The notes beneath the pieces were generated by a model, which was not told the origin of the DNA, did no database searches, and saw only the letters and a list, made by a program, of their open reading frames with translations. From assembly GCF_004136575.1 (NCBI RefSeq), contig NZ_NOIQ01000010.1, positions 1-64,000 on the forward strand: a stretch of 64,000 nucleotides of DNA, written 5' to 3'. The stretch's first letter is position 1. Every line of letters begins with the position of its first letter. Positions 27,581-36,290 of the stretch are shown piece after piece. Both the position numbers and the translations under genes were made by a program. This DNA comes from Rothia koreensis (GTDB lineage: Bacteria > Actinomycetota > Actinomycetes > Actinomycetales > Micrococcaceae).

Positions 27581-28132
27581 CTAGGAATACACGTGCGGTG
27601 CCAAGGTTCCGATGCAATCCAGGTTGCGGTACTGCTCGGCAAAATCGAGACCGTATCCGACCACGAATTCGGGATCGATATCCCATCCGACGTATTTGAC
27701 GGGGACCTCGGTCTTGACGGAGGCCGGCTTGCGCAGCAGGGCGCAGATCTCCACCGAATTCGCGCCCCGCGATTCGAGGTTGGATTTGAGCCAGGACAGT
27801 GTGAGGCCGGAATCGATGATGTCCTCGACGATCAGGACGTCACGCCCGTGCAGGTCCGTGTCCAGGTCCTTGAGGATGCGCACCACGCCGGAGGACTTCG
27901 TGCCCGACCCGTAGGAAGAGACCGCCATCCAGTCCATCGTGTAATGCGCGTGCAGCGCACGGGACAAGTCGGCCATCACCATCACGGCGCCCTTCAGGAC
28001 ACCGACCAGGAGGACTTCCCTGTCCTCGTAGTCCTTGTCCACCTGGGCCGCGAGTTCGGCGATCTTCTCCTGGATCTCTTCCTTGGTGAAGAGAACATGC
28101 TTCAGATCTTCCTTGACGTCCTGTGAATCCAC
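27581..28132 (-). CDS. hpt: Hypoxanthine phosphoribosyltransferase
   Basis: A 183-residue purine salvage enzyme converting hypoxanthine or guanine plus PRPP to IMP or GMP. The PRPP loop is VLIVEDIIDSGLTLSWL and the N-terminal loop is VLLVGVLKGAVMVMADL; the flexible catalytic segment is SSYGSGTKSSG. The GTG start at 28132 has AGGAG eight bases upstream. A TAAGAT hexamer on the minus strand (28164-28159) is a plausible own -10. tilS-hpt-ftsH order is conserved from Bacillus to actinobacteria. Confidence 0.96.
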   Translation of the reverse strand: MDSQDVKEDLKHVLFTKEEIQEKIAELAAQVDKDYEDREVLLVGVLKGAVMVMADLSRALHAHYTMDWMAVSSYGSGTKSSGVVRILKDLDTDLHGRDVLIVEDIIDSGLTLSWLKSNLESRGANSVEICALLRKPASVKTEVPVKYVGWDIDPEFVVGYGLDFAEQYRNLDCIGTLAPHVYS

Positions 28133-28244
28133 TGCTGTCTCCTGCTCAAGTCGCTGAAATCTTAGGGGCCGCTCGCGCCGGGCGCGGAATACCGAGGAGC
28201 GCGACGACTCATGGCAACTCTACCCGTGACGCAACCGGGGCACG

Positions 28245-29516
28245 TCACGGGGTCACACCGACCCCATGAGTCGGGTCATTCACGCGAATCCGGCTCTCCT
28301 CCACGGGGCGGGTGAGGACCAATGCGCCCTCCGGACCGTCGGGCCTCTCCTCCTGGCGTTCGACCGTGAGCGGACGACGTCGCCAGGCGGCCACGTGTCC
28401 GGCCAGCTGAATCGGACCCGCGTTGCCGTGCCCGGCGACCAGTTCTTCCATCGCGGTCAACCGTTCGAAGCTGGGCGACTCTCCCCCGGCGTCGACGACG
28501 GACCGTGCCAGGACGCGACGACGCATCGCGGAATGCGCCGCCCTCAACCGCGGAAGGGACAAGGCCGCAACGACCGCGGTGTCCTCGCCCCGAGGGACGG
28601 GGTGGTACTCGGACGGGTCCGTCGCGGCCTCCCGGGCGACGTCGTTGGCGCACTGCTCGAGGAAATCCGCGTCGGCGCCAAGAATCGCCGCCGTCCGGGC
28701 CAGGGCCTGCGGAATCCCGGGCCCGATCCTCTCGTCGAGGAAAGGCAGGATCTCGTGGCGAACGCGGTTCCGACGGAATGCGGTCTGGTCGTTCGTCGGG
28801 TCGTGCCACGCCGCGAGTCCCTCGGCCTCGCAGATCGCGAGCGTATCCTCACGCCGGAGGGAGAGGAGCGGTCGGACCACCAGAGTCGGCGTCTCGGGCT
28901 CGTCCCGAACCGTGGCCCCGGCATCGGGCCGCGGGCCGGCTTCGGCGCGTGCCTCCTCCAGAATCCGGGCTTCCGGCATCCCGGAGAGGGAACGGGTACC
29001 TGACCCACGGGCCAGGCCCAGCACCACGGTCTCGGCCTGGTCGTCGAGTGTGTGACCGAGGAGCACGGCTCGTGCCGCTTCCTCCCGCGCGACGCGCCCC
29101 AGGGCCTCGTAGCGAGCCGTGCGCGCGGCCATTTCCGGGCCCATCCCACGCCTCTCGACCTCCGCGCGGACCGTGCGAACCGGGGCGAGGCCCAGCTCTT
29201 CGCATTCCCGTGCGGCACGTTCGGCCTGTTCGGCACTGCCTTCCTGGAGCGCGTGGTCCACGACCACGGCGCCGACCCGCAGATCACCTCGGCGTGCGAA
29301 GTGTGCGGCGATCGAGGCCAGGGCCAAGGAATCCGGTCCCCCGCTGCAGGCGACCAGCACGAGCGGAGGCTCCGTGTCGTCGGCGCGGTTCCTCCGCGTT
29401 CGCCCGGTGGGGGCGGCGCGGAAGCCCGGAACATGGCGTTCGAGCACCTCCGCGAAACATCTGCGGGCGGATCCGACGGACGGATGGAGCCGACCATCAC
29501 GCCCCGACTGCGCCAC
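28245..29516 (-). CDS. tilS: tRNA(Ile)-lysidine synthase TilS
   Basis: A 423-residue N-type ATP pyrophosphatase that adds lysine to C34 of tRNA-Ile(CAU). The PP-loop SGGPDS is at residues 58-63, followed by VVVDHALQEGSAEQAERA, LLGHTLDDQAETVVLGLARGSG and NDQTAFRRNRVRHEILPFL. An insert rich in Ala/Glu/Arg lies near residues 185-215. The C-terminal TilS domain is reduced, as in other actinobacteria. GTG 29516 starts one base inside the stop of the upstream gene. Confidence 0.95.
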   Translation of the reverse strand: MAQSGRDGRLHPSVGSARRCFAEVLERHVPGFRAAPTGRTRRNRADDTEPPLVLVACSGGPDSLALASIAAHFARRGDLRVGAVVVDHALQEGSAEQAERAARECEELGLAPVRTVRAEVERRGMGPEMAARTARYEALGRVAREEAARAVLLGHTLDDQAETVVLGLARGSGTRSLSGMPEARILEEARAEAGPRPDAGATVRDEPETPTLVVRPLLSLRREDTLAICEAEGLAAWHDPTNDQTAFRRNRVRHEILPFLDERIGPGIPQALARTAAILGADADFLEQCANDVAREAATDPSEYHPVPRGEDTAVVAALSLPRLRAAHSAMRRRVLARSVVDAGGESPSFERLTAMEELVAGHGNAGPIQLAGHVAAWRRRPLTVERQEERPDGPEGALVLTRPVEESRIRVNDPTHGVGVTP

Positions 29517-30742
29517 TAGCGCACCCCTTCCGGGCGGTCGTCGTCCGTGGTGTCGGCCGGGCGGTCCGACGCCGCCCGCCCGTCCAGCACCCGGTCGATC
29601 CAGAGCCTCGGATTGTGGATCTCGAGTTCACTGGGCAGATTGTCCGGCCCCTCCCAGATCCTGTTGAACTGCGCCATGCCGCGCTCGTCGACCACGTGGC
29701 GCACGAAGCGCTGTCCGTCCCGGTACTGGCGCATCTTGATGTCCATGCCCAAGGCTTTCCGGATCATGGTGTCGAACGCGCCCCTGTTGCGTCCTCGGGT
29801 TTCGAAGCGACGGCGAATGGTCTTGACCGTGGGCACGATCTCGGCGTCGACGGCGTCCATCACGACGTTCGCGTGCCCCTCCATCAGGCTCATGATCCCG
29901 GTGAGCCGCGAGAACACCGCCGCGGACTCCTCGTCCAGCAGGGCCGTCATGCGGTTCTTCGGAACGGGATTGAGTACCGCGTCCGTGCCGGTCGCGGTCT
30001 CGCCGTCTTCGCTGTTCTCGCCGTCGGCCGCCGTGCCAACGGCAGGGGTTTCGCCCTTCTTCCGGGCAGTGCGCACTGCCTCCGTCGCCCCCTCGATGAG
30101 CCGGTCGACCATTTCTTTGCCTCCGCCCGCTACGGATTCGGGCAACCGGGACATCAGGTCGATCATGTGCCCGCGCAACCACGGTGCGGCGGCGAACTGT
30201 ACGCGGTGGGTCTGCTCGTGGAGGCACACCCACAAGCGGAAATCCTCCGGCTCGAGGTTGAGCTCCCTCTCGATCATGACCAAGTTCGGTGCGACCAGCA
30301 GGAGACGGCCACCTGGTGCACCGAAACCGCCCAACGCGGCGAACGGGTCGTACTGCCCGAGAACCTTGCTCGAGAGGAAGGACAGGACACCGCCGAGCTC
30401 GACGGCCGTGCCCATTTCCGCGACCTTGCGATCGACCGACCCCATGTCATCGAATTTCTCTTGCAAGCCGGCTCGCACCAGCTCGTTGAGAAGATGAGAG
30501 AAGGTCTGGGCGTTGGCTCGCGACCACCCCGCCCGATCCACCACCAGGACCTGCGAGTCGTGAAGGTTCTCGGCCGCGTCCAGCTGGGTAATCCGGTGAA
30601 CATGATCCACGGAGGCGGTCGCGTTGTACCTCACCGATTCGACGACGCGGCCGGCCTCCCGGGCGGAGAGCTTGGGACCTGCCGGCGTCACACGTGCCGC
30701 GGCCGAAGCGGCAGCCTTCCAACTGATGATGTTCTCGGTCAT
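29516..30742 (-). CDS. Zinc-dependent metalloprotease-like protein (DUF2342, F420-associated family)
   Basis: A 408-residue protein with a zincin-type motif in LWVCLHEQTHRVQFAAAPWLRGHM (HEQTH), then a long helical C-terminal region with MEGHANVVMDAVDAEIVPTVKTIRRRFETRGRNR. This matches the actinobacterial family annotated as zinc-dependent metalloprotease or coenzyme F420 biosynthesis-associated protein, usually found between dacB and tilS. No substrate is known. I place the start at ATG 30742 (MTENIISWKAAASAA), preceded by GGTGGGG, not at 30754. A low-complexity insert (about residues 225-265) is unusual. Confidence 0.82.
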   Translation of the reverse strand: MTENIISWKAAASAAARVTPAGPKLSAREAGRVVESVRYNATASVDHVHRITQLDAAENLHDSQVLVVDRAGWSRANAQTFSHLLNELVRAGLQEKFDDMGSVDRKVAEMGTAVELGGVLSFLSSKVLGQYDPFAALGGFGAPGGRLLLVAPNLVMIERELNLEPEDFRLWVCLHEQTHRVQFAAAPWLRGHMIDLMSRLPESVAGGGKEMVDRLIEGATEAVRTARKKGETPAVGTAADGENSEDGETATGTDAVLNPVPKNRMTALLDEESAAVFSRLTGIMSLMEGHANVVMDAVDAEIVPTVKTIRRRFETRGRNRGAFDTMIRKALGMDIKMRQYRDGQRFVRHVVDERGMAQFNRIWEGPDNLPSELEIHNPRLWIDRVLDGRAASDRPADTTDDDRPEGVR

Positions 30743-30777
30743 GATCCCCACCATGCCACACGAGGCCGAACGCGACC

Positions 30778-32259
30778 TCAGAGTTCGGAGAGAGCGGCGA
30801 CCGAGGCATCCAGGGTGTTCGTGGCGGCCTTGGCGTCGGTCACGTCATTGACCACGAAGGAGTACGCGAGAAGCCTGCCCTGCGACGTCGTGGTGTAGCC
30901 CGTCAGGGAATTGACCTTCAGCAACGTGCCCGTCTTGGCGCGTGCATTGCCCTGGGCCGCCTTGGCGTCGTCGGCCTCGAAACGGGCGGCCAGCGTGCCC
31001 GTGCCGCCGGCCACCGGCAAGGTCTCAGCAAGGTCCGACGTCGCGGTCTTGGATTGGGTCGCGTTCGCGATGAGCTGGGACAGGGTGATCGGCGTGACGC
31101 GGTTGTCCGCCGAGAGACCGCTCGAGTCCTTCTGCGTCAGGCCGTGCGTGGAGATTCCGGCGGCGTCCAGGGTCTCCTTGACCGTCCGGATGGCCCCCTC
31201 GATCGATCCGTCGTTGCCTGCCGCGACGGCCGCGTTGCGACCGAGGACCTCGGCCAGGACGTTGTCGGAGTTCTCCATCATGTACTTGGCCTGTTCCAGA
31301 ACGGTCGCGGATTCGACCGATCCGAGCTTGCGGTCCTCGCCCTGGTCACCAGAGGTGGTCGACCCGGTCCCGGCCGTAAAACTGATCCCCTGGTCGGCAC
31401 CCAGCTCATTGAGGGCCTTCACGTATTGGTCGAGGGCTTCCTCGCCGGCATTGTCCGGACGGTGGGAGACGTCCTCCCCGTCCGAGGGTCGTTGCGTGTG
31501 GTGGTCCCACAAGGCGATCGGCGAGATACCCGTGACGTAGCCGGCATCGATATCGGCCGAGTCCCACGCCGGGTTGGTCGCTTCTCCCGAGTACATGGAG
31601 GCGTCCAGATTCACCGGCAGCTCCCCGGAGACCCCCTGGTTCTTGAGCCGGTCCACGGTCTGTTCGGCGAGGGTGCGCATGCCGGCGTGCCCCAGAACGG
31701 AGTTCTCGTCCGATTCACCGTCGGAGATCATGGTGTCGCCACCGGCCACCAGGTTCACCGACTTGGAGTCCTGGGACAGGTAGGAGTTAGTTTCGTACCT
31801 CGAATTCGGGTCCGTATGGCTCAGAAGCGTGAATTGCGTCAGGAGTTTCAGGTTCGACGCCGGTGTGACCGGATGCGCCGCATCGTCCGAGTACAAGACG
31901 TCCCCACTCGAGACGTCGACCACCTGCGAGGACATCGTGCCGCCCCCGTTGAGCTTTCCGGCTGCCGCGCCCAAGGGACCGGCGAGATCCGCCGGTGCAG
32001 GGCGTGCGGCGTCGTCGGGCAAGTTCTTGACCGGGTTCTCCGCCGTGGATGCGGAGTCCATGACGTTGGGCTGGTCCGCACCGGTCAGCATTCCCCACTG
32101 TCCTGCGGCCGTCGGCACGAGCCAAGCGCCCACACCCAAGCAGCCAGCCGCCAGGATCCCCGTGGCGACCCACCATCCGCGGCTCTTCGGCCGGCCCGAG
32201 TTCTCGGACTTGTCGGATGTCTTCGACCGCTCGGGCGGCTTGGGGTGACGCGTGCTCAT
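30778..32259 (-). CDS. dacB: D-alanyl-D-alanine carboxypeptidase/endopeptidase, PBP4 family
   Basis: A 493-residue class C penicillin-binding protein trimming or cleaving peptidoglycan cross-links outside the cell. An uncleaved-looking membrane anchor spans about residues 28-50 (WWVATGILAAGCLGVGAWLVP). The three active-site motifs are SNLK at 135-138 (catalytic Ser135), SDN at 331-333 and KTG at 442-444. The ATG at 32259 has GAGGAG upstream. It is divergent from ppa and heads the dacB-protease-tilS-hpt run. Confidence 0.93.
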   Translation of the reverse strand: MSTRHPKPPERSKTSDKSENSGRPKSRGWWVATGILAAGCLGVGAWLVPTAAGQWGMLTGADQPNVMDSASTAENPVKNLPDDAARPAPADLAGPLGAAAGKLNGGGTMSSQVVDVSSGDVLYSDDAAHPVTPASNLKLLTQFTLLSHTDPNSRYETNSYLSQDSKSVNLVAGGDTMISDGESDENSVLGHAGMRTLAEQTVDRLKNQGVSGELPVNLDASMYSGEATNPAWDSADIDAGYVTGISPIALWDHHTQRPSDGEDVSHRPDNAGEEALDQYVKALNELGADQGISFTAGTGSTTSGDQGEDRKLGSVESATVLEQAKYMMENSDNVLAEVLGRNAAVAAGNDGSIEGAIRTVKETLDAAGISTHGLTQKDSSGLSADNRVTPITLSQLIANATQSKTATSDLAETLPVAGGTGTLAARFEADDAKAAQGNARAKTGTLLKVNSLTGYTTTSQGRLLAYSFVVNDVTDAKAATNTLDASVAALSEL

Positions 32260-32474
32260 CGGGTCTCCTCGAGGGTGGGGGCATGGTTTCAGACCGGGTA
32301 CGGGCCGACCGAAACCGTTGAGGTTCGTTCACGAGTTTAGGCGCAATTGCCTCGGCGAGGTTTTCCCAAATGCGCGGGGAGGAAGATAGATTGAGAGGCA
32401 GAAAGGCCGTTGGCACGCCAAACGGCCATGGAATCAGGAAATCCACAACAAGCCAGTGTGCAGGAGATTCATTC

Positions 32475-32954
32475 ATGGAACTTGATGTCACGATCGAGAT
32501 CCCGCAGGGGTCCCGCGTAAAGTACGAGATCGACCACGAGACCGGGCGCCTCCGCCTGGACCGCGTCCTCTACACGTCCATGCAGTACCCCACGCACTAC
32601 GGGTACTTCGAGGACACCCTCGGCGAGGACGGCGACCCCCTCGACGCGATGGTCGTGATGGACTACGACATCATTCCGGGCGTCATCGTCGAGGCCCGCC
32701 CGATCGGCGTCTTCAACATGACCGACGAGGCCGGCGGCGACGCCAAGGTTCTCTGCGTCCCGAGCGACAAGCGCTTCGACAGCATCCAGAGCCTGGACGA
32801 CATCGAGGACTACAAGAAGGACGAGATCAAGCACTTCTTCGAGCGCTACAAGGACCTCGAAGCCGGCAAGTGGGTCAAGGGCGAAGGCTGGGATTCCAAG
32901 GAGGAAGCCGAGCGCCTGATCCAGGAGGCCGTCGACCGGTTCAAGAACTCTTAA
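32475..32954 (+). CDS. ppa: Inorganic pyrophosphatase
   Basis: A 159-residue soluble family I pyrophosphatase hydrolysing PPi to phosphate, which pulls biosynthetic reactions forward. The signature GDPLDAMV lies in [17 protein letters not shown] with the metal-binding aspartates. Other elements are [30 protein letters not shown] and [18 protein letters not shown]. Start ATG 32475 is set by AGGAG nine bases upstream and family length. A strong intrinsic terminator follows at 32996-33038. Divergence from dacB is conserved in actinobacteria. Confidence 0.97.
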   Translation: MELDVTIEIPQGSRVKYEIDHETGRLRLDRVLYTSMQYPTHYGYFEDTLGEDGDPLDAMVVMDYDIIPGVIVEARPIGVFNMTDEAGGDAKVLCVPSDKRFDSIQSLDDIEDYKKDEIKHFFERYKDLEAGKWVKGEGWDSKEEAERLIQEAVDRFKNS

Positions 32955-32995
32955 GTTCGACTTCTCTGACGGAGGCCTCGCCTCTTTCATAGCGA

Positions 32996-33038
32996 CGGGC
33001 GACGCCGCGAACTCACCGTTCGCGGCGTCGCCCGTTTT
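32996..33038 (+). terminator. Intrinsic terminator of ppa
   Basis: A perfect 17-bp stem (32996-33012 with 33018-33034), loop TCACC, is followed directly by TTTT. It is a textbook rho-independent terminator 42 bases past the ppa stop. Confidence 0.92.
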
Positions 33039-33100
33039 CGTGCGTCCGTGGTGTTTGCGGGAGGCGTGTGGCGGCCGGGTCACCCCACGGAGCCCGTTGC

Positions 33101-33197
33101 GTGGCGGTTACCCAACTAGGTGGCGTTGGCTGTCGTTAGGTGGCGGTTGAACCGCCACCTAACGACAGCCAACGCCGCTCAATCGGGTAACCCCCGC
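33101..33197. repeat. Large nested palindrome in the gap between ppa and the M20 peptidase gene
   Basis: The inner arms 33122-33148 and 33150-33176 are perfect reverse complements (27 bases) around one base, G33149. Outer arms 33101-33121 and 33177-33197 continue the symmetry with about seven mismatches in 21. The motif GGGTAACC-type/CCRCCCAAC recurs at 33185-33203 and 33261-33279, so the arms appear to be built from a short repeated unit. No coding frame crosses it convincingly. Confidence 0.85.
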
Positions 33198-33327
33198 CCA
33201 ACAGCTCCTCTCAATACCCCCCCACAGAGCGACCGCGGGGCCGGCAACCCCCACTCCATCGGGCAACCGCCACCCAACAACATCGCGCAGTGGGGTCGCA
33301 GGGCTACGAAATCCCGGTGTCCAACCG

Positions 33328-33347
33328 CGAGGTGGCAATCCCGTGCG
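33328..33347. repeat. Single arm of the 57-bp palindromic repeat family
   Basis: CGAGGTGGCAATCCCGTGCG is a solitary left arm of the element found complete at 33380-33436. Confidence 0.7.
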
Positions 33348-33379
33348 TTCCCCGTGCGTTCTCTGCTCGTCTCAACCCG

Positions 33380-33436
33380 CGAGGTGGCAGATTTGTGCGG
33401 TTTTGACCGCCGAAAGCGCACAAAAATGCCACCTCG
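33380..33436. repeat. 57-bp dispersed palindromic repeat, copy A
   Basis: The left arm 33380-33399 begins CGAGGTGGCA and ends TTTGTGCG. The right arm 33417-33436 is its reverse complement at 18 of 20 positions. The centre is 17 bases. The same 20-17-20 design occurs at 48108-48164 and 55818-55874. This copy lies between the converging ppa and M20 genes, 41 bases before the M20 stop. Confidence 0.85.
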
Positions 33437-33477
33437 GGCTCCAGCCGCGCACGAAACGGGGTGCCCGGGACAGCCTC

Positions 33478-34701
33478 CTATTTCCCCAAGTATTCCAGCG
33501 CGGCGAGAACCTGGGCGCGGGTGCCCGTCTCGAGGGTCGGGTGGATGACCGGGTAGAAGAATGGGGAATGGTTGGCCGGGATGTCCTCCTGAAGGCGGCC
33601 GTTGCGCGCGGCGTCGTCGTACTTTTCCTGGTCGGCCCCGCCGAAGAACCAGTAGCAGTAAGGCACCCCGAATGCGTCCGGAAGTTCGCTGAAGTCCTCG
33701 GACGCGGTTGCGGGCGCGCCCGGTTGCAGGACTTCGGCCTCGAAGCCGGCGTCGAAAGCGCGACTGATCCGGTCGGTGACGTCGGCGTCGTTGTCGGTCA
33801 GGGGGAACTGGTCGTAGTAGTCGAATTCGGGGTCGTCCTGCGCGCCCGCCGCCTCGCATTCCCCACGGACAATGCGCTCGATCGAAGCAATGACCCGGTT
33901 GCGGACGTCCGTGTCATACGTGCGCACGTTGAGGCGCAGTTCCGCCCGATCGGGAATCACGTTGGCCTGGGTGCCCGCGGTCAGGGAACCCACGGTCACG
34001 ACGGCGAACTCGCCCGGCTCGACTTCGCGCGAGACGATCGTCTGCAGTTTCAGGACAACGCTTGACGCGATGACGACAGGGTCGACGGACAAATGAGGCA
34101 TCGAGCCGTGGGACCCGCGCCCATGGATGGTGATGTGCACCGAGTCCGCCATGGAGAGCATGGGACCCGCGTGGGTGAAGACGTGACCGCTCGGCTTCGG
34201 CATGACGTGTTGGCCCAGCACCACTTCGGGGTGCGGGACCTTGTTCACCAGGCCGTCGTCGATCATGGCCGAGGCGCCCTTGGAGTTCTCCTCGGCGGGC
34301 TGGAACAACGCGATGTAGGTGCCGGCCCAGGCATTCTTGTTCTGCACCAGAATCCGTACCGCACCCATGAGCGCCGCCACGTGCATGTCGTGGCCGCACG
34401 CGTGCATGGCCCCCTCGTTCTCCGAGGCGTAGTCCAGGCCCGTCCGCTCGGTGACGGGGAGCGCATCGATGTCGGCTCGGGCCATGATGGTGGGACCCTC
34501 CCCGTTCTCTATGACGGCGACGACGCCGGTCCCGCCGATCGATGTCGTCTCGAGGCCGAGGTCCTTCAGTTCCTGGTGAATTCGCTCCGAGGTTCGGTGT
34601 TCCTGCAGTCCGAGTTCCGGCCTGCGGTGCAGGTCCTTGTACAACTCCTCCTGCCATCCCAACTGGTCGGAGAGGTTCGCGAAGACGTCGCTGGTTCCCA
34701 T
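33478..34701 (-). CDS. M20 family metallopeptidase / amidohydrolase
   Basis: A 407-residue zinc hydrolase of the M20 family (AbgB/HipO-like), expected to split amide bonds of small N-acyl amino acids or peptides in the cytoplasm. Metal motifs include MHACGHDMHVAALMG (about residues 100-115), the catalytic EEN in FQPAEENSKGASAMI, and LGQHVMPKPSGHV. The dimerisation lid lies near residues 180-290. No signal peptide is seen. The ATG at 34701 has AAGGA upstream. Substrate cannot be read from sequence; neighbours (macro-domain gene upstream, repeats downstream) do not help. Confidence 0.88.
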   Translation of the reverse strand: MGTSDVFANLSDQLGWQEELYKDLHRRPELGLQEHRTSERIHQELKDLGLETTSIGGTGVVAVIENGEGPTIMARADIDALPVTERTGLDYASENEGAMHACGHDMHVAALMGAVRILVQNKNAWAGTYIALFQPAEENSKGASAMIDDGLVNKVPHPEVVLGQHVMPKPSGHVFTHAGPMLSMADSVHITIHGRGSHGSMPHLSVDPVVIASSVVLKLQTIVSREVEPGEFAVVTVGSLTAGTQANVIPDRAELRLNVRTYDTDVRNRVIASIERIVRGECEAAGAQDDPEFDYYDQFPLTDNDADVTDRISRAFDAGFEAEVLQPGAPATASEDFSELPDAFGVPYCYWFFGGADQEKYDDAARNGRLQEDIPANHSPFFYPVIHPTLETGTRAQVLAALEYLGK

Positions 34702-34761
34702 GGTTGTCCTTTCACCTCGACTGACTCCCGATCGGCGTCGACCGGGAGGCGGCGGTCAGAC

Positions 34762-35295
34762 TCATCCTGCCAAGGCCGCCCTGTATCCATCCTCCGCCTC
34801 TTGGCCGAAAGGGACCAGCACCACGGTGCGAATGGTGTCGCCGACTTGTTCTTCCATTGAACGGATCGTCTCGACGGCGATTCTGGTCGCGTCGTCCATC
34901 GGCCATCCGTACACGCCAGCGGAGATCGTGGGAAATGCGATGGTTTCGACGCCGAGTTCGGCAGCGGCCTGGAGCGAGGCCCGGTAGCAGGAGGCCAGGA
35001 CGGGAGCTTTCTCCTGATACTTCTCGGGTGTCTTGGCGTACGTGGGCCCCACAGTGTGGACGACCCACTGTGCAGGCAGCTCTCCCGCCGTCGTCACGAC
35101 CGCTTGGCCGGCGGGAAGGCCGTCCGGCAAATCGGTCTCACGAATTTTCTTGCACTCGTCCAGGATCGAGGGGCCACCGGCACGATGGATCGCACCGTCG
35201 ACGCCGCCACCACCCATGAGGGAGGAATTGGCCGCATTCACGATGGCTTGGGTTTCGACCGCGGTGATGTCGCCAGGGCGTATTTCGATGTCCAT
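34762..35295 (-). CDS. Macro domain O-acetyl-ADP-ribose deacetylase (MacroD/YmdB-like)
   Basis: A 177-residue stand-alone macro domain. The ADP-ribose-binding loops are visible: GDITAVETQAIVNAANSSLMGGGGVDGAIHRAGG at the N-terminus and FPTISAGVYGWPMDDATRIA in the second half. MacroD-type proteins hydrolyse O-acetyl-ADP-ribose and mono-ADP-ribosylated substrates. The Asn-Ala-Ala-Asn and GVDGAIH residues needed for catalysis are intact. It starts at ATG 35295. The gap to the M20 gene is 60 bases. Confidence 0.92.
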   Translation of the reverse strand: MDIEIRPGDITAVETQAIVNAANSSLMGGGGVDGAIHRAGGPSILDECKKIRETDLPDGLPAGQAVVTTAGELPAQWVVHTVGPTYAKTPEKYQEKAPVLASCYRASLQAAAELGVETIAFPTISAGVYGWPMDDATRIAVETIRSMEEQVGDTIRTVVLVPFGQEAEDGYRAALAG

Positions 35296-35510
35296 GCCAC
35301 CAGCCTAGGGGCAACTCGCCGTCAGCGGGACGGGTTGTGGACAAGTGATGGAATCGCCCGTTCCGGGCGAGAGGGAGACGTCGACCGGCGCAGTGCTGCC
35401 CCGGCAGCGGCAAACCCTCGGGCCGAGGGGCAGAGCACAGCGCGAGCCGAGACTTGGTCCCTGCTCACGCGTCTGCCGCCTCGGCCGCGACCGGAGACAC
35501 CCGTCGGTGA

Positions 35511-36290
35511 CTACTCGGGCGTGACGTACGCTCCGGACAAACCACCATCGACCAGGAACGTGTTGGCTGTGATGAAGGATGAATCATCCGACGCCAGGAA
35601 GGCGACGGCAGCGGCCATCTCCTCAGGTTCCCCGAAACGCCCCATCGGAACGTGAACGAGTCGTCGCTGGGCCTTCGCCGGATCCTTCGCGAAGAGCTCC
35701 TTGAGCAACGGGGTGTTGACCGGGCCGGGACAGAGCGCGTTGACTCTGATCCCTTCCCTGGCAAATTCGACGCCGAGCTCCCGACTCATCGCGAGCACCC
35801 CACCCTTCGACGCGGAGTACGAAATCTGGGACGTCGCCGCACCCATGACCGCCACGAACGAGGCCGTGTTGATGATCGATCCGCTGCGCTGGCGCCGCAT
35901 GTGTTCGAGAGCGTACTTGCAGCAGTGGAAGACGCTCGTCAGGTTGACGTCCTGAACCCGCTTCCAAGCATCAATGCCGGTTTCCGTGATCGAGGCGTCG
36001 TCGTTGGGTGAGATTCCGGCGTTGTTGAAAGCGACATCGACCGAACCGTATTCGTCGTGAGTCCGCTGGAACAGCTCCTCGACGCTCTTCGCGTCAGTCA
36101 CATCCGTCCTGACGAAGAGACCGTCAACCTCTTGCGCAGCCGCCGTTCCTTGCTCTTCGGATACGTCGGCGATGACCACCCGTGCCCCCTCGGCAGCGAG
36201 TCGGCGCGCGGTGGCCAGACCTATTCCGGAGGCGCCCCCAGTGATGACTGCGCTCTTCCCCTCGAGACGGTGCGCCTTGACGTTGTTCAT
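35511..36290 (-). CDS. Short-chain dehydrogenase/reductase
   Basis: A 259-residue classical SDR. The cofactor motif is TGGASGIG, the NNAG motif is NNAGISPND, and the catalytic Tyr-Lys pair is in YSASKGG; Asp in VVIADVSEE after strand 2 favours NAD over NADP. The ATG 36290 (MNNVKAHRLEGKSAVITGG) overlaps the aldehyde dehydrogenase stop by four bases. Sitting at the end of a GS-GATase-ALDH operon, it could oxidise the alcohol of a gamma-glutamylated amino-alcohol to the aldehyde used by the ALDH. That role is inference. Confidence 0.88.
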   Translation of the reverse strand: MNNVKAHRLEGKSAVITGGASGIGLATARRLAAEGARVVIADVSEEQGTAAAQEVDGLFVRTDVTDAKSVEELFQRTHDEYGSVDVAFNNAGISPNDDASITETGIDAWKRVQDVNLTSVFHCCKYALEHMRRQRSGSIINTASFVAVMGAATSQISYSASKGGVLAMSRELGVEFAREGIRVNALCPGPVNTPLLKELFAKDPAKAQRRLVHVPMGRFGEPEEMAAAVAFLASDDSSFITANTFLVDGGLSGAYVTPE

